Shown in pieces: positions 1-5,875 of a stretch of 9,661 nucleotides of DNA. Made by a program: the position numbers and the translations under genes. The notes below the pieces were generated by a model that worked only from the letters and a program-made list of their open reading frames with translations, did not search any database and was not told the origin of the DNA. The stretch comes from Lachnospiraceae bacterium UBA3732. GTDB taxonomy: Bacteria; Bacillota; Clostridia; Lachnospirales; Lachnospiraceae. The stretch spans positions 395 through 10,055 of the forward strand of contig DFHD01000020.1 in assembly GCA_002372545.1 (NCBI GenBank), written 5' to 3'. The number at the start of each line of letters is the position of its first letter. Position 1 is the first letter of the stretch.

Positions 1-251
1 TTCTGGAATACCATGGCGATATCCCTGTCCTTCGGCTCCACGTCATTTACCATCTTATCACCGATCCACAGTTCGCCGGAGCTGATGTCCTCCAGACCTG
101 CAATCATTCGAAGTGTTGTAGACTTTCCACATCCGGAAGGACCTACGAAGATGATGAATTCCTTATCCTGGATCTCAAGGTTGAAATCCTTAACCGCGTT
201 AAAGCCGTTCGGATAAATCTTGTAGATGTTTTTGAGTGACAAACTAGCCAT
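1..251 (-). CDS. ugpC: Sugar ABC transporter ATP-binding protein, UgpC/MsmK type (5' part only)
   Basis: This is the N-terminal 83 codons of an ABC ATPase; the rest lies beyond the left edge. Visible are the Walker A motif GPSGCGKST at residues 37-45 and the Q-loop FQ at residues 82-83. Between them is the sequence LRMIAGLED and the 'DRDIAMVFQ' block typical of the MalK/UgpC/MsmK subfamily, whose members power carbohydrate import and are often shared between several sugar permeases. The signature motif, Walker B and the C-terminal regulatory domain are outside the window. The start is supported by AGGAGG at 261-266, 9 nt before the ATG. The nearest upstream gene is 229 bp away, so it probably has its own promoter in 252-480. 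The subfamily is clear from the sequence, but the transported sugar cannot be told. Confidence 0.93.
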   Translation of the reverse strand, partial: MASLSLKNIYKIYPNGFNAVKDFNLEIQDKEFIIFVGPSGCGKSTTLRMIAGLEDISSGELWIGDKMVNDVEPKDRDIAMVFQ

Positions 252-324
252 TTTGTAATTCCTCCTAAATTAGTGATTCATAATCATCTGTTCTAAATAT
301 ACCCCTTTTTCCGTTTTATAACTA

Positions 325-339
325 TATGCGGGTTGCATA
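325..339. promoter_or_regulatory. Short palindrome in the ABC ATPase upstream region
   Basis: TATGC-GGGTT-GCATA is a 5-bp inverted repeat with a 5-nt centre, located in the AT-rich 229-bp gap upstream of the ATPase gene. Only weak minus-strand promoter-like hexamers are visible around it (TATAGT just downstream, TTGAAT upstream), so the promoter cannot be placed with confidence. The palindrome could be an operator overlapping that promoter. It is short enough to be chance. Confidence 0.2.
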
Positions 340-395
340 AATAATTCGATTTTATTTTATTCAACTTGTACATTGACCATTTCAGCCTGTTCACT

Positions 396-447
396 TTTCA
401 CAAAAAAAGGAAAAATGGCAGAGTTTTTGCATTGTGAATTTGTGAAA
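396..447. repeat. 9-bp inverted repeat TTTCACAAA / TTTGTGAAA
   Basis: TTTCACAAA at 396-404 is exactly mirrored by TTTGTGAAA at 439-447, and a further TTGTGAA copy lies directly before the right arm at 432-438. The 34-nt gap and lack of a following T-run on the minus strand argue against a good terminator for the gene ending at 481. It may be a pair of operator half-sites upstream of the ABC ATPase gene. The regulator is unknown. Confidence 0.3.
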
Positions 448-480
448 CCTTAACCAAAATAATTACATTTATGTTAACTA

Positions 481-1086
481 TTATTCCCCGCCATTCACAA
501 TATTGTCTGATTCTCCCACGACAAGTACAGCCTGAAGTCCGCTGAGATCCATACCGACATACTCCGCCTCGGGGCTGCCGTAAATAAAGACGGCATCCGG
601 GAATACGGCAGTGAGTCCCGTGGTCACATTTTCATCCATTATATATACAGTGGTTTGGCTGGTATAATCCGAATAATCACCGGCGTGCAGATTGGTATAA
701 CCCTTGGCGGTAAGCCTTTCCACCCATGCGCCGGCCAGGCCCTCGGCATAGGTTCCGTTCAGAACGGCAAGCGAAAGATCGTAGTCTGTTCCGTCATCAG
801 GCTTATCCTGTGCGGTCACGGGCTGCTCTTCAGTATTCTGACCGTCATCCACCGTCTCTCCTGTGCTGCCGTCAGCCGTCAGAAGCTCATCCACCTGTTT
901 TTCATCTGCGCTTCCGTTCTGGGAAACGGCCTTTCTGGCTTCCGTCGCCTTTTTATTCTTCTTTGCCTGCCTGATCTGCATGCCCAGCAGAACGCCCATG
1001 GCCACGATGACCAGGAACAGGATGATCACAACCGTCCGAAGGAACATGAAAAGGAAAACACTTCCCATGCTTTTTTTATTCTTCAT
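481..1086 (-). CDS. Membrane-anchored protein with LytR_C-like domain
   Basis: A 201-aa protein. Residues 1-8 are basic (MKNKKSMG), 9-37 form one long hydrophobic segment, and 38-52 are again very basic. A low-complexity acidic/polar linker spans about 55-103. The folded C-terminal part (about 104-192) begins 'LAVLNGTYAEGLAGAWVERLTAKGY' in fragments that match the pattern of the LytR_C domain (hydrophobic-VLNG, GLA, xxLxxxGY, then a Thr/Tyr strand 'TTVYI'). LytR_C domains occur at the C-terminus of LytR-CpsA-Psr cell-wall ligases and as stand-alone anchored proteins; no LCP catalytic domain is present here. The C-terminal domain is probably outside the membrane and linked to the cell envelope, but its role is unknown. 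The start is supported by GGAGAG 8 nt before the ATG. A good minus-strand promoter lies at 1143-1171. No strong terminator follows. Confidence 0.8.
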   Translation of the reverse strand: MKNKKSMGSVFLFMFLRTVVIILFLVIVAMGVLLGMQIRQAKKNKKATEARKAVSQNGSADEKQVDELLTADGSTGETVDDGQNTEEQPVTAQDKPDDGTDYDLSLAVLNGTYAEGLAGAWVERLTAKGYTNLHAGDYSDYTSQTTVYIMDENVTTGLTAVFPDAVFIYGSPEAEYVGMDLSGLQAVLVVGESDNIVNGGE

Positions 1087-1142
1087 TTCTTTTACTCTCC
1101 GTAAATCCTATAACAAATTAAGCTCCACAGAACTTCAGCGAT

Positions 1143-1171
1143 AGTTTATCAGATTTCCCCCGCCCTTTCAA
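1143..1171 (-). promoter_or_regulatory. Sigma-A-type promoter for the LytR_C-like gene
   Basis: On the minus strand TTGAAA (1166-1171) is followed after exactly 17 nt by TAAACT (1143-1148), with an extended TG one base upstream of the -10. Transcription would start near 1136, giving a leader of about 50 nt. Its -35 lies 21 bp from the -35 of the divergent plus-strand promoter. Confidence 0.65.
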
Positions 1172-1192
1172 GGATATATGCAGAATAATTTT

Positions 1193-1221
1193 TTGACCCC
1201 TTCATCGCCTTATGCTACAAT
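1193..1221 (+). promoter_or_regulatory. Sigma-A-type promoter for the SDR/Card1-like operon
   Basis: TTGACC (1193-1198), a 17-nt spacer and TACAAT (1216-1221), with an extended TG at 1213-1214. This is close to consensus at both elements. The start site should fall near 1228, so the first gene (ATG at 1439) carries an unusually long leader of about 210 nt. Confidence 0.75.
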
Positions 1222-1232
1222 ACATAGTAAGA

Positions 1233-1336
1233 AGCTGTTCAGCAAAGTGCCGTGAGCTGTTTTTATAGACCTGCAAAAAGAAACGCATCCCTTGCACGGG
1301 CGTCCTGAATGTTTTTGAAGCACCTGCTGAACAGTT
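1233..1336 (+). repeat. Long inverted repeat in the SDR leader
   Basis: CTGTTCAGCA (1235-1244) pairs perfectly with TGCTGAACAG (1325-1334). An A-T and a G-U pair extend it outward to 1233 and 1336, and after a small internal loop GTGC (1247-1250) pairs with GCAC (1320-1323). The enclosed roughly 70 nt contain weaker stems, for example TGCAA (1272-1276) with TTGCA (1292-1296). The repeat begins just after the predicted start site, so it would fold in the transcript. No T-run follows the right arm, so it is not a simple terminator, and I recognise no known riboswitch. Together with the tandem repeat at 1329-1398 it fills most of the 352-bp gap between genes at 1087-1438. Confidence 0.6.
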
Positions 1337-1398
1337 ACCAATGGACAGTTACTAATGAACAGTTACCAATGAACAGTTATTAATATACAGTTGCTGAA
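1329..1398 (+). repeat. 14-bp tandem repeat, five units
   Basis: Units of GAACAGTTACCAAT start at 1329, 1343, 1357, 1371 and 1385. Units 1 and 3 are identical, units 2 and 4 differ at one or two bases, and unit 5 is degenerate. The first unit overlaps the right arm of the inverted repeat at 1325-1334. The period of 14 and the lack of unique spacers exclude a CRISPR array. The array ends about 25 nt before the ribosome binding site of the SDR gene. Confidence 0.85.
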
Positions 1399-1422
1399 TC
1401 AGAAAAAATCACCGTACAGATT

Positions 1423-1430
1423 AAGGGGGA
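1423..1430 (+). promoter_or_regulatory. Ribosome binding site that sets the SDR start at 1439
   Basis: AAGGGGGA lies 8 nt before the ATG at 1439. The reading frame is open upstream to a TTG at 1391, but that codon sits inside the degenerate end of the tandem repeat and has no ribosome binding site. The Rossmann fold also begins directly after the 1439 Met, as expected for this family. Confidence 0.8.
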
Positions 1431-1438
1431 ATTGTAGT

Positions 1439-2176
1439 ATGGAAGCTATCCTGATCACCGGCGCATCCCGCGGAATAGGCCGCGCAGCCGCAAAAAAAAT
1501 GGCTTCTTCTTATGAAGCCATCGTCCTTGTTTCAGATAAGAGCCCCTCTGAGCTCGCCAGTCTCCGCCAGGAGATCCTGGATGAGCATCTTTCCCGGAAC
1601 GTCTTCATCTATGAGGGAGATGTAAGCCGGGCGGAATTCTGGGGCAAAACCCATCAGGACCTGAAGGAGCATGATATTTTTGTTTCCACCATAGTGAATA
1701 ACGCCGCCATATCCATATTCGGGCTCCTGATCGATACAAGCCCGGAGGACTGGCAGCGAATGATCGACGTCAATCTGACCGGCGTATTTCTGGGATGCCG
1801 TACCTTTCTGCATGATATGATCAGCAACGAAAAAGGCCGGATCCTGAATATTTCTTCTATTTACAGTGAGCTGGGTGCAGCCTGCGAAGCGCCCTACAGC
1901 GCTACCAAGGCCGGTGTCAACGCCCTCACGAAATCCCTCAGTCTGGAGATTGCCGCTAATCATATCCCCGTAAACGCCATTGCCTTCGGCGCCGTGGATA
2001 CAGATATGAACAAGCGGCTGTCCCAAGAGGAAAAAGCCGTTCTGTCCGGGGATATCCCCTTCGGCCGTCTGATGACGGTGGACGAGGCTGCGGACGCCAT
2101 CAAAAAAGTGCTTGAGCTTCCCGAATACCTGACCGGAGAGATCATCCGGATGGATGGAGGCTGGAGCATTTCCTGA
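1439..2176 (+). CDS. Short-chain dehydrogenase/reductase, YmfI/FabG-like
   Basis: A 245-aa classical SDR of standard length. The cofactor-binding motif TGASRGIG is at residues 7-14, VNNAA at 86-90, and the catalytic set is N112 (VNLTG), S140, Y153 and K157 (YSATK). The segment 'VDTDMN' after the active site and the terminal 'MDGGW' are also typical. It should be an NAD(P)H-dependent cytoplasmic carbonyl reductase. Within the FabG-like group, the blocks 'FGLLIDTSPEDWQRMIDVNL' and 'GAACEAPYSATKA' resemble what I recall of YmfI, the EF-P 5-aminopentanone reductase that finishes modification of elongation factor P in Bacillus. FabG itself is an alternative, but no fatty-acid-synthesis neighbours are present. 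The stop codon overlaps the ribosome binding site of the next gene, so the two are translated together. It has a strong promoter at 1193-1221 and a repeat-rich leader. Confidence 0.9.
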   Translation: MEAILITGASRGIGRAAAKKMASSYEAIVLVSDKSPSELASLRQEILDEHLSRNVFIYEGDVSRAEFWGKTHQDLKEHDIFVSTIVNNAAISIFGLLIDTSPEDWQRMIDVNLTGVFLGCRTFLHDMISNEKGRILNISSIYSELGAACEAPYSATKAGVNALTKSLSLEIAANHIPVNAIAFGAVDTDMNKRLSQEEKAVLSGDIPFGRLMTVDEAADAIKKVLELPEYLTGEIIRMDGGWSIS

Positions 2177-2187
2177 GGAGGCAGGCC

Positions 2188-3363
2188 ATGTCTGAACATA
2201 CGATAGTCGAATTTTTCTCCGAGGAAGCACTGGAAAATGTGATGTGCCTCCTGGCCTACCATCCCGAACGGATCCTGTTCCTCGGACATAAACATACCAT
2301 GATCACCCGCAAGATCACGAGTCTCCGCGCATTTGCCGCTCTTCGTTCACCACGGACGGAGCTGATCTTCCGTGAGGTGCCCCGTGACGATCTGGAAGCG
2401 CACATCCGCCTTCTGGATGAAATATCCGACACCTGGCCGGATGCTCTTTTCGAGCTGACCGGCGGTGGAGAAATGCTCTTTATCGCCTTCGGTTTTCTTT
2501 CTGCCCGAAAGAAGCTCCGGACCATCCGGATCGATCCCTATACCGGCACCGAGATCCGCATAGAATCAGACGCCCCTGTCAGAACCAGCGAGCGGTTTGA
2601 GATGACAGTGGAGGAGAACATCACGCTCCACGGCGGAACGCTGAGCCGCCAGACCGGTAATTTTTCCACCTGGCGGTTTACGCCGGAATTTCTGGCTGAT
2701 GTCCGCTCCATCTGGGGAATCGCGGCCCGGCTGGGGAGCAAGTGGAACCGCTACTGCGCCACCATTGATGATGTGATCAAGGCCTGTCCGCCGGATGAAA
2801 CCGGCCTCTATATCCTGCCGAAGTCCGCCCTGGGCGAATCCGCCTTTCTATTCTTCTCTCTCCGGGATGTCAAGGTTCTCCGGAGCTTTGAGGAGAAGCC
2901 GAACCGGATCCAGTTCCGCTTTAAGAACGACATGATCCGCCATATCGTGACAAAAACCGGCAATATTCTGGAGCTTCATGTATACGAGGTTGCCTCCCGC
3001 CGCCCCGATATATTTAACGACCACATCATGGGCGCTGTGATCAACTGGAACAACGCCTCCTACGATACCATCAACGAAATTGATGTCATTCTGATGCGAT
3101 CCGTTGTGCCCACATTTATTTCCTGCAAGAGCGGCCACGCCGGCAGCAACGCCCTGCATGAACTCGAGACCATCACCCACCGTTTCGGCGGAAACTATGC
3201 AAAAAAAGCTTTGGTCATGGCAGCGGCCTGCGAGAGGAGCGCAAACGGAACCTCCTTTTTTAAGGAGCGCGCCAAGGAAATGAAGATCTGGGTCATTGAC
3301 GATGTTTTCAACATGAGCGACGATGCCCTTCTGAAAAAGCTGATCCGGATCCAGGGCGTATAG
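2188..3363 (+). CDS. CARF plus DUF1887 (Card1/Can2-like) nuclease-family protein
   Basis: A 391-aa protein with two parts. Residues 1 to about 140 look like a CARF-type Rossmann sensor: 'TIVEFFSEEALENVM', then 'RILFLGHKHT', and a ligand-loop-like TGGGEM at 91-96 where relatives have TGGTK. The C-terminal part, about 250-391, follows the DUF1887/Card1 PD-(D/E)XK pattern: GNILE (E262), NEID (D299), 'FISCKSG' (K314) and then 'LHELETITHRFGG' with 'AKKALVMAA'. Card1 and Can2 bind cyclic tetra-adenylate made by type III CRISPR systems and cut DNA and/or RNA. That role is known for the family and only inferred here. The glutamate usual in ExK is Ser312 in this copy. Length is close to Card1. AGGAGG (2176-2181) lies 6 nt before the ATG and overlaps the SDR stop, so translation is coupled. 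No cas gene or CRISPR array is in the window. A terminator follows at 3418-3458. Confidence 0.85.
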   Translation: MSEHTIVEFFSEEALENVMCLLAYHPERILFLGHKHTMITRKITSLRAFAALRSPRTELIFREVPRDDLEAHIRLLDEISDTWPDALFELTGGGEMLFIAFGFLSARKKLRTIRIDPYTGTEIRIESDAPVRTSERFEMTVEENITLHGGTLSRQTGNFSTWRFTPEFLADVRSIWGIAARLGSKWNRYCATIDDVIKACPPDETGLYILPKSALGESAFLFFSLRDVKVLRSFEEKPNRIQFRFKNDMIRHIVTKTGNILELHVYEVASRRPDIFNDHIMGAVINWNNASYDTINEIDVILMRSVVPTFISCKSGHAGSNALHELETITHRFGGNYAKKALVMAAACERSANGTSFFKERAKEMKIWVIDDVFNMSDDALLKKLIRIQGV

Positions 3364-3417
3364 TACATTGAGGTATTTTTGAAGTGTATCTGCACTGAAG
3401 CAAAGTGCATTGAAAAA

Positions 3418-3458
3418 GGCGCCGCCACTTCCACGTGGCCGCGCCATTTTCTTTTTTT
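3418..3458 (+). terminator. Bidirectional intrinsic terminator
   Basis: The stem GGCGC-C-G-CCAC (3418-3428) pairs with GTGG-C-C-GCGCC (3435-3445) as 10 pairs with one mismatch and a 6-nt loop, followed by ATTTTCTTTTTTT. On the minus strand the same stem is followed by TTTTTC. It therefore serves both the SDR/Card1-like operon and the convergent zinc-ribbon gene ending at 3492. A smaller hairpin, TGCAC/GTGCA at 3391-3409, precedes it. Confidence 0.88.
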
Positions 3459-3491
3459 CCTGTTTTGTAACTACTGTCTTCTAAAAACCTT

Positions 3492-4658
3492 CTACCAGAG
3501 ATAAACGTCTACCTCGACATCGCTGCCGCTGATATCTACATCAATCTCCAGATAACCACCGTTCATCAGGGTCTTTACTGTCGGATCGCTGTCATAGTTT
3601 ACCGCAGCCTTCACTGCCATCGCCAGATCGGATGTATCTTTATCCAGTTCATCATATTCATAGGTCTGGTATTCATAAAGGGAAGTGTTTCCGGCGGATC
3701 TTAGCGCAGTTTCAATCTTGTTTTCTAACACATCCTCATAGCTGCCCGCATCGGATCTGCTCAGTTTTATACCGGTCTTTGCACTCTTATTGGAACTCTT
3801 AAATGTGAGCGACTCCCCGTCATCGGTCAAACTGAGCGTATTTTTGCTCTTATTATAAGTCAATTTCACTTCGCTGGCATCTTCAATATCGATCAGAGTG
3901 ACCGTCTTCCCCTTCAGCGAAAATACGCCTGCCTCATCTATATCGATACTGCCGTCGGAATCCTTTTCATAGACCAGATAGGTATCCCCGGAGAAGCAGA
4001 TATAGATAGGCTCTTCTTCATAGCTGGCTTTATATTCTCCCTTCAGCTTGCTTTTGAAGATCAGCGGAACCACAAAGATCAGAAGGAGCGCAAGGACTGC
4101 TGCGGCTGCCACTCCGCTAATGATTCCTTTCTTTGCCTTGGGAGATAGAGGTTTCCTTGGTTTGGGTGCACCGTAAGGCGTCTGGCCGTATTGGCCATAG
4201 CCCTGTGTCTGCTGACCATACTGCTGTCCCTGCTGACCGTAGCCTTGAGTCTGCTGGCCATACTGACCATAACCCTGCGTCTGCTGGCCGTACTGGCCAT
4301 AACCCTGCGTTTGCTGGCCATACTGCTGACCCTGCTGGCCATAGCCCTGCGTCTGCTGGCCATACTGCTGTCCCTGCTGGCCATAGCCCTGCGTCTGCTG
4401 GCCATACTGCTGTCCCTGCTGGCCATAGCCCTGAGTCTGCTGGCCATACTGCTGTCCCTGCTGGCCATAGCCCTGCATCTGCTGGCTATACTGCTGTCCC
4501 TGCTGGTCATAGCCCTGCGTCTGCTGGCTATACTGCTGTCCCTGCTGGTCATAGCCGGCAAACTGGCCTCCGCCCGGCTGCGCCATGGCATCCGCGCCGC
4601 AATTCGGGCAGGCTGTCATTCCTGCAGGTATCTCATTTCCACATACGGAGCATTTCAT
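3492..4658 (-). CDS. Zinc-ribbon membrane protein with Gln/Gly/Tyr-rich repeat array
   Basis: A 388-aa protein from the start chosen here. An N-terminal zinc ribbon has C3-x2-C6 and C17-x2-C20. Residues 35-152 are a tandem array: seven 14-residue units of GYGQQGQQYGQQTQ type and two 10-residue units (GYGQYGQQTQ). A Pro/Lys-rich stretch (163-177) precedes one membrane helix at about 178-201. Residues 202-388 form an acidic, beta-rich domain with 'GEYKASYEEEPIYICFSG' and 'NTLSLTDDGESLTF', somewhat like lipocalin/DUF5640-type domains, but I am not sure. By the positive-inside rule the ribbon and repeats are cytoplasmic and the C-terminal domain is outside. An ATG two codons upstream (4664) directly abuts the GGAGGG, so 4658 with 6-nt spacing is preferred. 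It lies 68 bp after the radical SAM gene, same strand. Function unknown; the repeat region has a prion-like composition. Confidence 0.85.
   Translation of the reverse strand: MKCSVCGNEIPAGMTACPNCGADAMAQPGGGQFAGYDQQGQQYSQQTQGYDQQGQQYSQQMQGYGQQGQQYGQQTQGYGQQGQQYGQQTQGYGQQGQQYGQQTQGYGQQGQQYGQQTQGYGQYGQQTQGYGQYGQQTQGYGQQGQQYGQQTQGYGQYGQTPYGAPKPRKPLSPKAKKGIISGVAAAAVLALLLIFVVPLIFKSKLKGEYKASYEEEPIYICFSGDTYLVYEKDSDGSIDIDEAGVFSLKGKTVTLIDIEDASEVKLTYNKSKNTLSLTDDGESLTFKSSNKSAKTGIKLSRSDAGSYEDVLENKIETALRSAGNTSLYEYQTYEYDELDKDTSDLAMAVKAAVNYDSDPTVKTLMNGGYLEIDVDISGSDVEVDVYLW
4203..4556 (-). repeat. 42-bp coding tandem repeat (GYGQQGQQYGQQTQ)
   Basis: Seven 42-bp units and two 30-bp units encode residues 35-152 of the zinc-ribbon protein, and a partial unit follows. 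The 30-bp units lack exactly four codons (QGQQ), which keeps the frame and points to slippage within the Gln codons. The two units nearest the N-terminus carry Asp and Ser changes (GYDQQGQQYSQQ), while four central units encode identical peptides, suggesting recent homogenisation. Confidence 0.95.
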
Positions 4659-4664
4659 GTTCAT

Positions 4665-4670
4665 CCCTCC
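4665..4670 (-). promoter_or_regulatory. Ribosome binding site deciding the zinc-ribbon start
   Basis: GGAGGG on the minus strand is directly followed by ATGAACATG. The first ATG (4664) has no spacing at all, while the second (4658) has 6 nt. Initiation at the second is therefore more likely. Confidence 0.7.
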
Positions 4671-4676
4671 ATTTTA

Positions 4677-4715
4677 TTTATTACTTAACTTTATTACTTA
4701 TCTTTATTACTTCTG
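4677..4715. repeat. 13-bp tandem repeat, three units
   Basis: TTTATTACTTAAC, TTTATTACTTATC and TTTATTACTTCTG (plus-strand reading) follow each other without gaps. They fill the gap between the radical SAM stop (4727) and the zinc-ribbon ribosome binding site. No hairpin or terminator is visible here. The array may hold minus-strand TAATAA promoter-like or spacer sequence. Confidence 0.85.
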
Positions 4716-4726
4716 TTTATGAATGC

Positions 4727-5809
4727 TCAAAAATCGCGAAGCACATCGCGGAAACAGATCTGCTGCTTCCTTGACGTAAAATCAAAGCTGTGACATGCCC
4801 CGCCGCCGCAATATTCCACAGATGGGCAGTCCTTACATTCCGGCATATGGTTGGAAAGTTCCTGCCGGAAAAAGGAAAACCGGTCTCTCCACACGTCCGT
4901 AAACCGTTCCTTCCGGATATTCCCCTGAATACTCTCCGGGGTTCTGTCAATATCCAGACAGGCACCTATATCGCCGTTTGACATGATACTGGCCACTGTT
5001 CTTCCTGCGGAGCAGATAAACCACCAGTTTCTCAGCTCCCGTTCAAAGCCGATCCCCAGATAATGGGAACACCCGTAGCAGACCGGATACTGCTCCCTGC
5101 GTTTCTCCAGTATATAATCAAAAAATATCCGGTAATCCTCCGGCGTCATCATCTTTTCCGGATGCTCCAACGCTCTTCCGATTGGTTCTAGATGAATAAG
5201 CCGCCAGGAATCGATGGGCAGCTCCTTCATGATCTCGAAGAGAGCCTCCCTTTCATGAAGGGTCTCATGATTCAGTACAGTGGTCACCTGAAGATGATCA
5301 AAGCCAACCTCCGCGAGATTCCGGATGCCATCCATAGCGAACCTAAATCCGCCGGGCATTCCCCTCTGGCGGTCATGCGTTTCCGGAAGCCCGTCAATGG
5401 AAACGGAAACCGTACGCATCCCGGCCTCCTTCAGCCGGCGGGCCGTTTTTTTGTCGATCAAAGTGGCATTGGTGGTCATTCCCCAGCGAAAACCCTTTTC
5501 ATGCGCATATTCCATGACCGGAAAGAAATCCTCATAGATCAGCGGCTCTCCGCCGGTAATACAGAGCATGGGCTTTTTCGGAAAATTCTCCGCCACCTCA
5601 TCGATAACCGCCTTCCACTCAGAAAGCCCCAGCTCCTCCGGTCTCAAACCGGCATCGCAGCGCGAACCGCAGTGAAAGCAGTGTTCATTGCATCTTAGCG
5701 TAAATTCAAAGAAAAGCTGTTTCAGCTCCGGATAGGCAAAATAGCCACGCCTTCCCTGCCGGGCCTGCTCCAGCTTTCCTTTTTTCCACTCATACAGAGT
5801 TCTATCCAT
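4727..5809 (-). CDS. Radical SAM/SPASM enzyme, rSAM/lipoprotein-system type
   Basis: A 360-aa radical SAM protein. The cluster motif CNEHCFHC gives C40, C44 and C47 (CX3CX2C), TGGEP is at 85-89, and 'TTNATLID' and 'SVSIDGLPETHD' are the usual barrel strands. The C-terminal SPASM region has C266, C284, C325, C328, C334, C339 and C352, with 'GNI...F.DVW' between, so one or two auxiliary Fe-S clusters are expected. An extra pair, C244 and C247, precedes it. SPASM enzymes mostly modify peptides or protein side chains. The C-terminal half resembles what I recall of TIGR04133, the radical SAM enzyme that pairs with a small lipoprotein. A small exported YGPP-repeat protein is indeed encoded 66 bp upstream. 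No separate precursor-recognition domain is obvious at the N-terminus. GAGGAG lies 6 nt before the ATG. The exact reaction is unknown; other SPASM maturases or an anaerobic sulfatase-maturase-like role are possible, but no sulfatase is present. Confidence 0.9.
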   Translation of the reverse strand: MDRTLYEWKKGKLEQARQGRRGYFAYPELKQLFFEFTLRCNEHCFHCGSRCDAGLRPEELGLSEWKAVIDEVAENFPKKPMLCITGGEPLIYEDFFPVMEYAHEKGFRWGMTTNATLIDKKTARRLKEAGMRTVSVSIDGLPETHDRQRGMPGGFRFAMDGIRNLAEVGFDHLQVTTVLNHETLHEREALFEIMKELPIDSWRLIHLEPIGRALEHPEKMMTPEDYRIFFDYILEKRREQYPVCYGCSHYLGIGFERELRNWWFICSAGRTVASIMSNGDIGACLDIDRTPESIQGNIRKERFTDVWRDRFSFFRQELSNHMPECKDCPSVEYCGGGACHSFDFTSRKQQICFRDVLRDF

Positions 5810-5875
5810 ATTCTACTCCTCAGCCGGAGGAAGGAGCATCCGTTTCCTCAGGCGGGTAATAAACTGAATGAGTCC

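Noticed and set aside
655..1144. Plus-strand open frames over the LytR_C-like gene
   Set aside because: They are antisense to a gene with its own promoter, ribosome binding site, membrane segment and recognisable domain.
1329..1398. CRISPR array
   Set aside because: The repeat unit is 14 bp and contiguous, with no spacers, despite the nearby CARF-type gene.
1391..1438. Upstream TTG start extending the SDR by 16 residues
   Set aside because: The extension is coded by the tail of the tandem repeat, has no ribosome binding site, and would precede the Rossmann motif with non-homologous residues.
1532..2230. 232-codon minus-strand open frame under the SDR gene
   Set aside because: It is antisense to an SDR with complete catalytic residues and has no domain of its own.
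2848..3447. 199-codon minus-strand open frame under the Card1-like gene
   Set aside because: It is antisense to the CARF/DUF1887 gene, and its upstream end runs through the bidirectional terminator.
4079..4774. Several long open frames on both strands over the Gln-rich repeat
   Set aside because: They arise because the 42-bp repeat is divisible by three and keeps all frames open. They give low-complexity Ala/His/Ser or Leu/Ala repeats; only the frame with zinc ribbon, membrane helix and folded tail is gene-like.
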